A DNA stretch of 46,503 nucleotides from the NCBI GenBank assembly GCA_025357635.1, contig JANXOV010000026.1, positions 1 to 46,503 of the forward strand, read 5' to 3'. Position 1 is the stretch's first letter, and every line of letters starts with the position of its first letter. The notes beneath the pieces were generated by a model that was not told the origin of the DNA, made no database searches, and saw only the letters and a list, made by a program, of their open reading frames with translations. This document shows, in pieces, positions 8,197 to 16,448 of the stretch. The position numbers were made by a program, and so were the translations under genes. The DNA comes from Pseudomonadota bacterium. GTDB taxonomy: Bacteria > Pseudomonadota > Gammaproteobacteria > Steroidobacterales > Steroidobacteraceae.

Positions 8197-9090
8197 ATGT
8201 ACCGCCAGTGCAAGATTTGGCCGCTCGCCGCAGCGATTTTTTTTTCGGCGCTGGCCGCCGCCGCACCGCCGCCAACCACCAGCGAGGTGATCGCCACCGC
8301 CAAGCCCGCCGACTGGCGCGCGGTGGATCCCCAGAACACCCTTTATCTGCAACTCGATGCCGGACGGGTGGTGATCGAACTGGCACCGGCGTTTGCGCCG
8401 TTGCATGTCGAGAACATCAAGCGGCTGGCGCATGAACATTATTACGATGCGCTGTCCATCGTCCGCGTTCAGGACAACTATGTGGCGCAGTGGGGCGACC
8501 CCGACAACCGCCACGCCACGCCCTCTTCCAGCCAATCGATGCCGCCGGAATTCGAGCGCCCGTTGAGCGACGAGGTGCCCTTCGCGGCATTGCCGGACGG
8601 GGATGTGTATGCACCGCAGGTTGGATTTTCAAACGGCCTGCCCACCGCGCGCGATCCGCAGCAGCGGCTGCTGTGGCTGGCGCATTGCTACGGCATGGTG
8701 GGCGTGGGCCGCGACGCGGCGCCGACCAGCGGCAGCGGCGCCGAAATCTACGTCGTCATCGGCCATTCACCGCGTCACCTGGACCGCAATGTGGCGCTGG
8801 TCGGGCGCGTGCTCAAGGGAATGCCGTTGCTGTCGGGCCTGCCGCGCGGAAGCGGCGCGATGGGTTTCTATGAAAAGCCCGAACAGCAGGTGAAGATCAA
8901 GAGCATGCGGATGCAGATCGATGTGCCCGCCGCCGATCGCGAGCATCTGCAGGTGATGCGCACCGACACGCCCACGTTCAAAGCGCTGGTGGAATCGCGG
9001 CGCAACCGTTACGACGGTTGGACCGTACATCGGGCCAACCGCGTCGAGCTGTGCAATGTGCCCTTGCCGGTGCGCGAAGCGGCGCCATAA
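8197..9090 (+). CDS. Periplasmic peptidyl-prolyl cis-trans isomerase, cyclophilin type
   Basis: 297 aa from ATG 8197, giving a signal peptide (IWPLAAAIFFSALAAAA); the open frame to 8110 would destroy it and overlap the divergent gene. The cyclophilin fold is seen from VVIELAPAFAPLHVENIKRL through HYYDALSIVRVQDNYVAQWGDP, and later MVGVGRDAAPTSGSGAEIYVVIG and RNVALVGRVLKGM. It would speed proline isomerisation during folding of exported proteins. Compared with PpiA it is longer, with an insertion of about 50 residues in the middle (roughly MPPEFERPLSDEVPF to GLPTARDPQQRLLWL), as in a proteobacterial subgroup of long cyclophilins. It ends tail-to-tail with gnd, 32 bases apart. Confidence 0.88.
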   Translation: MYRQCKIWPLAAAIFFSALAAAAPPPTTSEVIATAKPADWRAVDPQNTLYLQLDAGRVVIELAPAFAPLHVENIKRLAHEHYYDALSIVRVQDNYVAQWGDPDNRHATPSSSQSMPPEFERPLSDEVPFAALPDGDVYAPQVGFSNGLPTARDPQQRLLWLAHCYGMVGVGRDAAPTSGSGAEIYVVIGHSPRHLDRNVALVGRVLKGMPLLSGLPRGSGAMGFYEKPEQQVKIKSMRMQIDVPAADREHLQVMRTDTPTFKALVESRRNRYDGWTVHRANRVELCNVPLPVREAAP

Positions 9091-9122
9091 GAGCCCAAGA
9101 GCCGTTGCGGGCAGGCTGCTGA

Positions 9123-10040
9123 CTAGCTCTTCGGTTTTTCCTTGATGGCGTGACCGCCGAATCCCTGGCGCATCTTGGCCAGGATGCGTGCGCCGAAGTC
9201 ATCCTTGCCCTGACTGGCGAACCGCGACAACAGGGCCAGGTTCATGACCGGCGTCGGCACGCCCTGCTGGATCGCCTCCAGTACCGTCCAGCGGCCCTCG
9301 CCCGAATCCGCAACGAAAGGTTCCACCGTCGTCAGCGCCGCGTCCTGTTTGAGAAACTCGGCCGTCAGATCCAGCAGCCAGGATCGGATGACGGTGCCGT
9401 GGCGCCAGCTCTCGGCGATCTTGGCGATGTCCAGCTGCATGTCAGCGCGCGCCTGCATGAGCGCGAAGCCTTCGGCATACGCTTGCATCAGTCCGTACTC
9501 GATGCCGTTGTGAACCATCTTGACGTAGTGTCCCGCGCCCGCGGGGCCGCAATGCAGCCAGCCGTCGGTCGGCGTCGGCGCCAGAATTCTGGCGATCGGT
9601 TTCACGCGCTCGACGTCGGCTTCAGCGCCGCCGAGCATCAGACCATAGCCGATGTCCAGGCCCCAGATGCCGCCGGAAACGCCCACGTCGACGAAGCCGA
9701 CGCCGAGCGCGGCAAGTTCACGCGCGTGACGTTGCGAGTCGGCGAAATGCGCATTCGCCCCGTCGATGAGCACATCGCCGCGCGCCAGCAGAGCGCGCAG
9801 TTCGGTGATGGTCTGCTCGGTGGGTGCGCCCGAGGGCAGCATCACCCACACCAGGCGTGGCGCCGTCAGCGCCCCCGCCAGCGCCGCGAGCGACTCCACG
9901 GTCTTGATATGACCTTCTTTTGCAAGCGCGGCGCGGCCCGCAGGGTCCCGGTCAAAGCCGATGACCTCGATGCCGCCGCGCGCCAGCCGGCGCGCCATGT
10001 TCGCGCCCATGCGCCCCAATCCAATCATTCCGATCTGCAT
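9123..10040 (-). CDS. gnd: 6-phosphogluconate dehydrogenase, NAD-type short form
   Basis: 305 aa, cytoplasmic. The N-terminal Rossmann site is MQIGMIGLGRMGANMARRL, followed by the 6PGDH-family signature VDVGVSGGIWGLDIGYGLMLGG near residue 117 and the catalytic Lys/Asn region HYVKMVHNGIEYGLMQAYAEG near 172-192. The length of about 300 aa marks the short, usually NAD-linked decarboxylating form rather than the 470-aa NADP enzyme. It converts 6-phosphogluconate to ribulose-5-phosphate and CO2. AAGGAG lies 7 bases before the ATG. It is the last gene of a leftward run beginning with uppP; 11 bases separate it from the DUF2721 gene. Confidence 0.92.
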   Translation of the reverse strand: MQIGMIGLGRMGANMARRLARGGIEVIGFDRDPAGRAALAKEGHIKTVESLAALAGALTAPRLVWVMLPSGAPTEQTITELRALLARGDVLIDGANAHFADSQRHARELAALGVGFVDVGVSGGIWGLDIGYGLMLGGAEADVERVKPIARILAPTPTDGWLHCGPAGAGHYVKMVHNGIEYGLMQAYAEGFALMQARADMQLDIAKIAESWRHGTVIRSWLLDLTAEFLKQDAALTTVEPFVADSGEGRWTVLEAIQQGVPTPVMNLALLSRFASQGKDDFGARILAKMRQGFGGHAIKEKPKS

Positions 10041-10051
10041 TGCGTGCTCCT

Positions 10052-10546
10052 TCAGGAGTGCGGGTTGGTGTGGCCGGTAGTCTGAGTCTCGGCAATGATG
10101 CCGATGCGCAGCGAGTCGGTGGCGATCCGCACCTCGATCAAGAATTCCAGCAGCGCAGCCGCCATGGTGAGCATCGTGCCGATGAACATGATGGCAATGA
10201 ATCTGGACAGATCCCAGTGCAGGAATGCGTTTAGAAACAGCATGACCACCACCAGGGCGATGAGCAGGGCCGCCAGGGTGATGAGCGTGATGGCGCGGTT
10301 CATGTGGCGCGCGCGCCTCGCCAGCACGCGCAGCATGGCATGCAGGTCTTGAATGTCGCCGGTGAAGTCCTTTTTGCGGATGCGCTCCTCGATGCTGCGT
10401 GCGCGGTCCACGATGCGTGCCAGGCGGCTCGTCATGACGTTCAAAATGACGCCCACGGCGGAGATCAGGAATATCGGCGTCAAGGCAACCTGTATGAGAT
10501 GCGCGATGTCGACCGACTGCGCGATGTAGTCGCCCGAGATGCTCAT
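10052..10546 (-). CDS. DUF2721 inner-membrane protein
   Basis: 164 aa with three hydrophobic segments: LIQVALTPIFLISAVGVILNVM near residues 17-38, AITLITLAALLIALVVVMLFLNAF near 83-106, and FIAIMFIGTMLTMAAALLEFLI near 114-135. The charged loop between the first two (SRLARIVDRARSIEERIR) is the characteristic DUF2721 stretch. Function of the family is unknown. Its start overlaps the end of the copper chaperone gene by 4 bases (ATGA), so the two are translated together. Confidence 0.82.
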   Translation of the reverse strand: MSISGDYIAQSVDIAHLIQVALTPIFLISAVGVILNVMTSRLARIVDRARSIEERIRKKDFTGDIQDLHAMLRVLARRARHMNRAITLITLAALLIALVVVMLFLNAFLHWDLSRFIAIMFIGTMLTMAAALLEFLIEVRIATDSLRIGIIAETQTTGHTNPHS

Positions 10547-10983
10547 CGGTCCGTGCGCACGCGGACTTGAACGGTGAGCTCGCCGGCGGCCGCGAACAGG
10601 AGTTTCAACGCAAAGGTGTCGCCATCCAGCAGCGGCTTCTTGAGCCCGAGCAGCATGATGTGCAGCGCCCCCGGCGCGGCCTTCACGGTGCCACCGGCGG
10701 GTACGTCGATGAACGGCAACTGCCGCATTTTCATCAGACCATGCTCGTCGCGCGTTTCATGCAATTGCACGGCCCCCGCAACGGGCGAGCTCAAGCGCAG
10801 CAGGCGCTCGGGCGATGTGCCTTGATTGTTCAAGTCCAGATACACCGCGCCGACCGTCGCTCCGGGCGGCGTAGGGCGCGCCCAGACATGGCCAATGAAC
10901 AACCCGGTGTCGGCGCCGCGCGCGGCGCAGGCGATGAGCAGGAGCAACAAACCCCGAAGCAGGGGAGCTGGACGAGGCCGCAT
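10543..10983 (-). CDS. PCu(A)C-type periplasmic copper chaperone
   Basis: From ATG 10983 the protein is 146 aa with a signal peptide (MRPRPAPLLRG then LLLLLIACAARGA); a GTG at 11025 overlapping uppP is possible but would bury the signal. The Cu(I)-binding pattern is present: HETRDEHGLMKM, then about 20 residues later HIML, i.e. the H-x10-M ... H-x-M arrangement. GLFIGHVWARPTPPGATVGAVYL and GLKKPLLDGDTFALKL are also family features. Such proteins deliver copper to cytochrome oxidase CuA or related sites. It overlaps the DUF2721 gene downstream and directly follows uppP. Confidence 0.88.
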   Translation of the reverse strand: MRPRPAPLLRGLLLLLIACAARGADTGLFIGHVWARPTPPGATVGAVYLDLNNQGTSPERLLRLSSPVAGAVQLHETRDEHGLMKMRQLPFIDVPAGGTVKAAPGALHIMLLGLKKPLLDGDTFALKLLFAAAGELTVQVRVRTDR

Positions 10984-11017
10984 GGTGCGCAACAGTATAC
11001 GCGCGCCGCGCGGATTG

Positions 11018-11842
11018 TCAGTCACCTTGCCAGTGGATCCACTGGAAATGCCAGCTCGCCAGAATGAGCACGCCGAACGCGATGCGATACCAGGCGAATA
11101 CGCGGAAGTCGTGACCGCTGACGTACTTCAGCAAGGCACTGACCGCAAACGCTGCGCTGACGAACGATGCGAGGGAACCCACGCCGATCACCGCCAGATC
11201 GCCGCCCTCGAGCAGGTGACGGGCCTTGAACAGCTCGTAGCCCGTGGCCGCGAACATGGTCGGAATCGCCAGGAAAAAGGAAAACTCGGTGGCGGTCTTG
11301 CGCGACAGGCCGCGCAGTAAACCACCCATGATGGTGGCGCCTGAACGCGAGGTGCCGGGGATCATCGACAGCGCCTGCGCCACGCCCACCCACAATGCAT
11401 CGGCGGGCTTGATGGCATCGACATCGCCGATGCGCGCACGGCCGACACTGCGCTCGATGATCAGGATCGCAATGCCGCCGATGATGAACGCCAGCGCGAC
11501 CGGGACCGGCGCGAACAAATGGCGTTTGATGAAGCTTGCAAAGGTGACGCCAAGCAGCGCCGCCGGGAGGAATGCCAGCGCCAGATTGAACACGAAACGC
11601 TGCGAAGCCGGATCGCCGGCGAGCGTCCTGGCGACGCGGGATAGTCGCTCACGGAATTGCCAGCAAACCGCCAGTATGGCCGCGAGCTGTATGACGATCT
11701 CGAACAGCTTGCCCTTCTCGTCGTTCCAGTTCAGGAGACTTCCCACCACCACCAGATGCCCGGTGCTGGAGACGGGGAGAAACTCGGTCAGACCTTCGAC
11801 CACACCCAGGATCAAGGCCTTCAAAACAATGATTGGATCCAT
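11018..11842 (-). CDS. uppP: Undecaprenyl-diphosphate phosphatase
   Basis: 274 aa, polytopic inner-membrane enzyme that recycles the lipid carrier of cell-wall synthesis (C55-PP to C55-P); overproduction gives bacitracin resistance. Both catalytic motifs are intact: VVEGLTEFLPVSSTGHL near residue 15-31, and PGTSRSGATIMGGLLRGLSR near 163. ATG 11842 is chosen over the GTG two codons upstream because GAAGG lies 7 bases before it. It heads the uppP - copper chaperone - DUF2721 - gnd run and is separated from the preceding small gene by a terminator. Confidence 0.97.
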   Translation of the reverse strand: MDPIIVLKALILGVVEGLTEFLPVSSTGHLVVVGSLLNWNDEKGKLFEIVIQLAAILAVCWQFRERLSRVARTLAGDPASQRFVFNLALAFLPAALLGVTFASFIKRHLFAPVPVALAFIIGGIAILIIERSVGRARIGDVDAIKPADALWVGVAQALSMIPGTSRSGATIMGGLLRGLSRKTATEFSFFLAIPTMFAATGYELFKARHLLEGGDLAVIGVGSLASFVSAAFAVSALLKYVSGHDFRVFAWYRIAFGVLILASWHFQWIHWQGD

Positions 11843-11864
11843 TGACACGCCTTCGAAACAAGAA

Positions 11865-11894
11865 CGCCCCGGCCGCCGTCAAGCGGTCGGGGCG
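11865..11894 (-). terminator. Intrinsic terminator after the small exported protein gene
   Basis: A 12-bp stem (one G-T pair) with a 6-base loop, 15 bases past the stop codon on the minus strand, followed by TTCTTGTTT. It would end transcription of the small gene and shield uppP from it. Confidence 0.7.
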
Positions 11895-11909
11895 TCGGAA
11901 GCGGCAATC

Positions 11910-12143
11910 TTACTTCTTGTCGCCAGCGGCTGCGTCGGCGGGTGCTTTATGGTGATGCTTGTTGCCATGATGCTTCGTCGGTTTCGGCGCATCCACGGCA
12001 GCGGCAGGAGAAGCAGCGGCAGCCTTCGGGGCATCGGCGGCCTTCGGGGCATCGGCGGCCTTCGGGACATCGGCAGCCATTGCAGCGGCAGCCAAGCCAA
12101 GGCTCAACAAGGCGGTAGAAATCAAGGCACCAGTCTTTAACAT
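11910..12143 (-). CDS. Small exported Ala/Lys/Pro/His-rich repeat protein
   Basis: 77 aa. A clear signal peptide (LKTGALISTALLSLGLAAAAMAA) leaves a mature chain of about 53 residues of low complexity. It has three copies of the unit PKAADA, then an Ala/Pro stretch, then KPTKHHGNKHHHKAP with five His among Lys residues. The chain is probably unfolded and strongly basic, and the His cluster could bind metal. GGAG precedes the ATG and a terminator follows, so it is a real single-gene unit. Similar Ala/Lys/Pro-rich secreted peptides are common and unnamed in proteobacteria. I do not know its function. Confidence 0.7.
   Translation of the reverse strand: MLKTGALISTALLSLGLAAAAMAADVPKAADAPKAADAPKAAAASPAAAVDAPKPTKHHGNKHHHKAPADAAAGDKK
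12023..12076. repeat. Three 18-bp tandem repeats inside the small exported protein gene
   Basis: Unit CCTTCGGGGCATCGGCGG at 12023-12040 and 12041-12058 is exact; the third copy (12059-12076) differs at two positions. It keeps the frame and codes for the PKAADA repeats, so copy number could change by slippage without harm to the reading frame. Confidence 0.85.
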
Positions 12144-12255
12144 GGGATCTCCATCAAGTTATCCAGTAGAAAGAGTTCAAACTCACGGGAAAAAAGCTTA
12201 CTCGGTCTAAACGCGTTTTACGGCAGATGAAGATCTTTTCACGATGAAGAAAAGT

Positions 12256-12822
12256 TCATGCGCGCAGCTGGCGCAGCTGACGGATCAGGTACCAGACGAT
12301 GGCCAGATTGCACGCGACAACCAAAGCCGTGCCCATGCCCGGCCGGTGCGCCATTTCCCATATTTCCAGCGGTATCAATGAGCTGGTGACGATCACCGTG
12401 AGCCACTCCGCCCAGCGCTTGCCCATCCACAATCCGATGCCTTCAGCGGTGAAAACCGCGGCATAGGCCAGGGTGACGAACCCCAAGGCATTGATCCGCC
12501 CCGGGCTCAGGCCGCTGACGAACACCAGTGCGCGGCGCACCCAGTCCTGCTCCAAGCCCGACGGCATGCTCGCCGCCCAGCTATACAGGCGGGCGATCAC
12601 GGACGCATCGCGAAGCCGCAAGACGCCATAGGCCGTCGCAAGAGCCAACAACACCTTGGTGAGCTTGAAGAGCGCGATTGCACGCAAAACGCCAAAGCGC
12701 GGCCTGGTCGCTGCCCCGCGCGAGGTCCCGCCCGCCGGCCTGCGCGGCTTCTTGCCCCTCGCCCTCCCCACGCGTTTTTTAGGCTCGACCGGCGGGTGGT
12801 TGAAAACCGAGGGTCGCGTCAA
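12256..12822 (-). CDS. DUF2127 membrane protein
   Basis: 188 aa from a TTG codon. Residues 1-40 are very basic (KKRVGRARGKKPRRPAGG). The rest has four hydrophobic segments: LRAIALFKLTKVLLALATAYGVL near 45-67, INALGFVTLAYAAVFTAEGIGLWM, WLTVIVTSSLIPLEIWEM and MGTALVVACNLAIVWYLIRQL. The start of the membrane part and GLWMGKRWAEWLTVIVTSSLIPLEIWE are typical of DUF2127. Its function is unknown. Its 5' end overlaps the upstream gene by 44 bases, so the true start may lie further in, although no better codon with a binding site was seen before the first helix. Confidence 0.8.
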   Translation of the reverse strand: MTRPSVFNHPPVEPKKRVGRARGKKPRRPAGGTSRGAATRPRFGVLRAIALFKLTKVLLALATAYGVLRLRDASVIARLYSWAASMPSGLEQDWVRRALVFVSGLSPGRINALGFVTLAYAAVFTAEGIGLWMGKRWAEWLTVIVTSSLIPLEIWEMAHRPGMGTALVVACNLAIVWYLIRQLRQLRA

Positions 12823-13189
12823 GCAGCGCGGGGATGTCGAACACGGCGCGCTCCTCGTCGATCAACAGCGGTGCGACGCCCGCAGCGGCGACCAGCGAGG
12901 CTGGCACTTGTATGCGCTCGCGATCGCGCACGACGGTCCAGGTTTCCAATCGCTTGTCCTTGAACGCCATGTTCAACGCGCCCCAGCGCAGCAACGCCGC
13001 CCTTGCAAGCGGCGTGTCACCGCCCCATTGTTTCTGCGCCAGTGTCATGGCGCTGGTGGGCTGAATATCGGCGTGCGGGAGCGTCATCAAATCCTGAATG
13101 TATTTGACCATTTCTTCCGGCGGCACATGCAATCTCAAATAGCGCTCCAACCCGTCGACGGCGAGCGGGGAAGTGTCCGGTTCATTCAT
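12779..13189 (-). CDS. Hypothetical cytoplasmic protein
   Basis: 136 aa from ATG 13189, chosen because GAGG lies 9 bases upstream; a longer frame to 13315 would run into the divergent ygiD gene. No signal peptide or membrane segment. The protein has an acidic N-terminus, a helical stretch (VDGLERYLRLHVPPEEMVKYIQDL) and a mixed C-terminal part ending with ALLDATLGFQPPAGRA. I do not recognise the family. Overlap with the DUF2127 gene suggests they are expressed together. Confidence 0.65.
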   Translation of the reverse strand: MNEPDTSPLAVDGLERYLRLHVPPEEMVKYIQDLMTLPHADIQPTSAMTLAQKQWGGDTPLARAALLRWGALNMAFKDKRLETWTVVRDRERIQVPASLVAAAGVAPLLIDEERAVFDIPALLDATLGFQPPAGRA

Positions 13190-13267
13190 GGCGATTGACC
13201 TCTCTACAGGCAAGGATACCTTGTTGGGGGCTGGCGGCAGAGATTTCCAGCCGAAGAGGAAGTTTTT

Positions 13268-14053
13268 ATGAATTTGAGCGTAAACACCCGCATGCCTGCG
13301 ATCTTTGCCGGCCATGGCTCACCCATGAACGCCTTGTCGGACAATCGTTACACCCAGGCATTGCGGGCGCAGGCGGCACTCATGCCGCGTCCGGCCGGCA
13401 TCTTGTGTGTCTCGGCACACTGGTACACGGACTGTACGTCCATCACGGCCATGGCCAGGCCGAGGACGATTCACGATTTCAGCGGCTTTCCACAAGCATT
13501 GTTCGATGTTCAGTACCCTGCCCCCGGGGACCCGCAGCTGGCGCAGAAAGTGCAATCGCTGTTGCTGCCGATGGCGGTGCCGGCGGATTTCTCCTGGGGA
13601 CTGGACCACGGCGCCTGGCAGTTGCTGGTGCACCTGTATCCGCAGGCCGACATTCCGGTGGTTCAATTGGCCATCGACGCGACGCAAAATGCGCGATTTC
13701 ACTACGAACTCGGCCGGCGCCTGGCGCCTTTGCGAGATCAGGGAGTACTGCTCCTGGGAAGCGGCAACATCGTTCACAACCTGCGCGAAATGCGGCGCGG
13801 CGAGGACGCGCCGCCGTTTGACTGGGCCGCGCGCTTCGCAGCGTCCGTGCGCAAGGCCGTGCTCGCACACGACCATGAAAGCCTGATCGACTACGGCGCG
13901 TTCGGCAACGATGCGCGCCTCGCGGTGCCCACGCCGGAGCATTATCTGCCGTTGCTGTATGTGCTGGGCGCACAGGCCCCGACCGAGCACGCACGGGTGT
14001 TCGTGGAAGGAATCGAACACGGATCGCTGGATATGATGAGCTTCAGCCTTTAG
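13268..14053 (+). CDS. ygiD: YgiD-type extradiol (4,5-DOPA) dioxygenase
   Basis: 261 aa, cytoplasmic LigB-fold enzyme. The four expected metal ligands are present: FAGHGSPMNAL (near residue 16), CVSAHWYTD (near 51), LGSGNIVHNLREM (near 168-172) and EHYLPLLYVLGA (near 226). Family members cleave catechol rings in an extradiol manner; E. coli YgiD acts on L-DOPA. GAGGAAG lies a few bases before the ATG. It stands alone, divergent from the unknown gene to its left and tail-to-tail with the GGDEF-EAL gene. Its natural substrate here is unknown. Confidence 0.9.
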   Translation: MNLSVNTRMPAIFAGHGSPMNALSDNRYTQALRAQAALMPRPAGILCVSAHWYTDCTSITAMARPRTIHDFSGFPQALFDVQYPAPGDPQLAQKVQSLLLPMAVPADFSWGLDHGAWQLLVHLYPQADIPVVQLAIDATQNARFHYELGRRLAPLRDQGVLLLGSGNIVHNLREMRRGEDAPPFDWAARFAASVRKAVLAHDHESLIDYGAFGNDARLAVPTPEHYLPLLYVLGAQAPTEHARVFVEGIEHGSLDMMSFSL

Positions 14054-14065
14054 CGGCCCCCGTCG

Positions 14066-16315
14066 TCAACCCTTCCACGACGCCGACAGCAGGGGCGGAA
14101 AGGCCTCGCGCGATACCGGCCGGCTGAAATAGTAGCCCTGCGCCTCATCGCATTCGAGCCGGTGCAGGAAATGCATTTGCTCCACGCTCTCCACGCCCTC
14201 GGCCACCACGCGCAAGCCGAGGTTGTGCCCAAGCGCGACGATGGCCTTGGCGATCGCCGCGTCATCCTTGTCCTTCAGCAGATCCTGCACGAAGGAACGG
14301 TCGACTTTGAGCCGATCGACCGGAAATCGCTTCAGATAGCTGAGACTCGAGTACCCGGTGCCGAAATCGTCCACCGAAATTTGCACGCCGAGTTTCTTGA
14401 TGGCATGCAGCATCTCCAGCATGTGATCCGCGCCGTGCATGATCAGGCTTTCCGTGATCTCGATCTCCAGATATTGCGGGTCCATGCCTGATTTTTCCAG
14501 CGCGTCGGAAATAGCCCGCACCAGTCCGTCGTGCCAGAACTGCCGCGCCGAGACGTTCACGGATACGCCGATGGGCGCAAGCCCGGCATCCTGCCAGGCT
14601 TTGTTCTGCGCGCACGCGGTCTGGAGCACCCACGTGCCGATGGGCACGATCAGCCCCGTCTCCTCGGCCAGCGGAATGAAACTCCCCGGCATGATCATTT
14701 CCTGCGGCGAAATCTGCCAGCGGATCAGGGCTTCCGCACCCACGCACCTGCCGCTCAGCAGGTCGATGCGCGGCTGATAATGCAACAGAAACTGGTCGCG
14801 TTCGATGGCGCGGCGCAGCTTGCTTTCCAACTCAAGGCGCTGGGTCATCTGCGCGTTGAATTCGCGCGTGAAGAACTGGAAGTTGTTGCGGCCCTTGTCC
14901 TTGGCGCGGTACATGGCGGAGTCGGCATGCTTGAGCAGCGACTGCGCGTCGATACCATCGTCAGGATACAACGCCACACCGATGCTGCAGGTGACCTTGA
15001 ATTCCCCATGCGGCGTCGACCAGGGTTCCGTCACCAGGCGCAGAATGCGCTCCAGCACAGCGCGCACCTGGGTCGCGTCTTGGTGATCGGTCAGCAGCAG
15101 CACGAACTCGTCCCCGCCCAGCCGGGCGAGCGTGTCGACGTCGCGCACGCAGGACTTGATACGTTGCGCCATGCATTTGAGCAGTTCATCGCCCACGTGG
15201 TGCCCGAGACTGTCGTTGATGAACTTGAACCGGTCCAGGTCGATGTACGCCACCGCCAGCTTCTTCTTGTAATTGGAACAGGTCAAAATCGCCTGCTCGA
15301 CGCGATCGTTCAGCAGTGAGCGGTTCGCAAGACCCGTCAGGGTGTCGTAATTGGCCTGCTGCTCGATGCGCGCCTGATACAACTTGCGTTCGGTGATGTC
15401 CTCGACGGTGCCTTCATAGCCGCTGGGTTTGCCGGCTTCATCCAGCGCGATTCGCGCATTCTCAGAGATCCAGATGGCATCGCCGTTCTTGCGGTACACC
15501 TGGCTTTGAAAATCATTGATGGAGCCGCGCGCACGGATCATCTGAAGCAGCTGCTCCTGACGCTGCACATCGACGTAGCGTCGCGCGCTCGACTGGCCCA
15601 TGACGGACTTGAATTCATCGACGGATTCGTAGCCGTAGATGCATGCCAGCGCAGGATTGACCTCCAGGTAGCGGCCGTCCTTCGCGATGCGGAAAATTCC
15701 TTCAATCGCATTGTCGAACAGACCCCGATAACGGCGCTCCGCTTCGCGCAGCGCGCGGTCGGCTTCCTTGCGGGCCGTGATGTCGTGGATCAGCCCCTCA
15801 TAGGCGATTGCATTTCCGTCCGCCCCTGCCACGCCGATGCCGCGCTCCCACACCCAGCGGACGCTGCCATCGGCATGCACGATCCGGTATTCCAGGTCGA
15901 ACGGCGTGGTGCAGTCGGTGAGTGATTCGATCGCAGATCTGGCCGATTCGCGATCCTGCGGGTGAATGACCTGTTCGAAAGACACGCTGCGGCTGAGCGT
16001 GAAATCACCGGCCGAATATCCCGTCAGCGGCAGACAGCCGTCGCTGACGAAGTCCATGGTCCACTGCTCGTCATTGCGGCAGCGGTACACCATGCCCTGG
16101 ATATTGCCGACCAGGGTCTTGAGCATGCGCGCGTACTCTTGCTCGCGCGACAGACGATGATCGGCATCGAGCAGTTTCTCCAGAGCCTCCAGATCATTCA
16201 ACGGCAGACTCAATGCGGCAAAGCGGCCGGTATGGCTCGTGCCGCGCGCAGCCACGGCTTGCTCATCATCGGTGATCGAGGTGGACGAAAGCGGCGGGGT
16301 CTTGAATTTATTCAT
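14066..16315 (-). CDS. PAS-PAS-GGDEF-EAL cyclic-di-GMP signalling protein
   Basis: 749 aa, without membrane segments. Two PAS domains (about 65-185 and 190-315, each followed by a PAC tail such as YEGLIHDITARKEADRALREAERRY and YEGTVEDITERKLY) precede a GGDEF domain (about 325-485, motif RLGGDEFVLLL). An EAL domain follows (about 500-745, GAEALIRW and DDFGTGYSSLSYLKRFP). Both catalytic signatures look intact, so the protein could both make and break c-di-GMP; in many tandem proteins the phosphodiesterase dominates. The PAS domains probably sense a small ligand or redox state in the cytoplasm. Confidence 0.95.
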   Translation of the reverse strand: MNKFKTPPLSSTSITDDEQAVAARGTSHTGRFAALSLPLNDLEALEKLLDADHRLSREQEYARMLKTLVGNIQGMVYRCRNDEQWTMDFVSDGCLPLTGYSAGDFTLSRSVSFEQVIHPQDRESARSAIESLTDCTTPFDLEYRIVHADGSVRWVWERGIGVAGADGNAIAYEGLIHDITARKEADRALREAERRYRGLFDNAIEGIFRIAKDGRYLEVNPALACIYGYESVDEFKSVMGQSSARRYVDVQRQEQLLQMIRARGSINDFQSQVYRKNGDAIWISENARIALDEAGKPSGYEGTVEDITERKLYQARIEQQANYDTLTGLANRSLLNDRVEQAILTCSNYKKKLAVAYIDLDRFKFINDSLGHHVGDELLKCMAQRIKSCVRDVDTLARLGGDEFVLLLTDHQDATQVRAVLERILRLVTEPWSTPHGEFKVTCSIGVALYPDDGIDAQSLLKHADSAMYRAKDKGRNNFQFFTREFNAQMTQRLELESKLRRAIERDQFLLHYQPRIDLLSGRCVGAEALIRWQISPQEMIMPGSFIPLAEETGLIVPIGTWVLQTACAQNKAWQDAGLAPIGVSVNVSARQFWHDGLVRAISDALEKSGMDPQYLEIEITESLIMHGADHMLEMLHAIKKLGVQISVDDFGTGYSSLSYLKRFPVDRLKVDRSFVQDLLKDKDDAAIAKAIVALGHNLGLRVVAEGVESVEQMHFLHRLECDEAQGYYFSRPVSREAFPPLLSASWKG

Positions 16316-16448
16316 TCAACACTCGCACGCAGTCATCCCCTGGCGGGAGAAGGTTCATTCCTCCTAAAGTCGGCGGGCGCCGCGTTAACTTAACCAATCC
16401 GCGAGCGGCAGAACTGTATCGAATGTGACGCAGGTCTCAGCGCGGCCG

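Noticed and set aside
9091-9122. Possible terminator between the cyclophilin and gnd genes
   Set aside because: GAGC/GCTC pairs exist but with a long loop and no T-run; too weak to call.
12236-12255. CTTTTC/GAAAAG hairpin after the DUF2127 gene
   Set aside because: Only six A/T-rich pairs with an eight-base loop and no clear T-run; chance in an AT-rich promoter region is likely.
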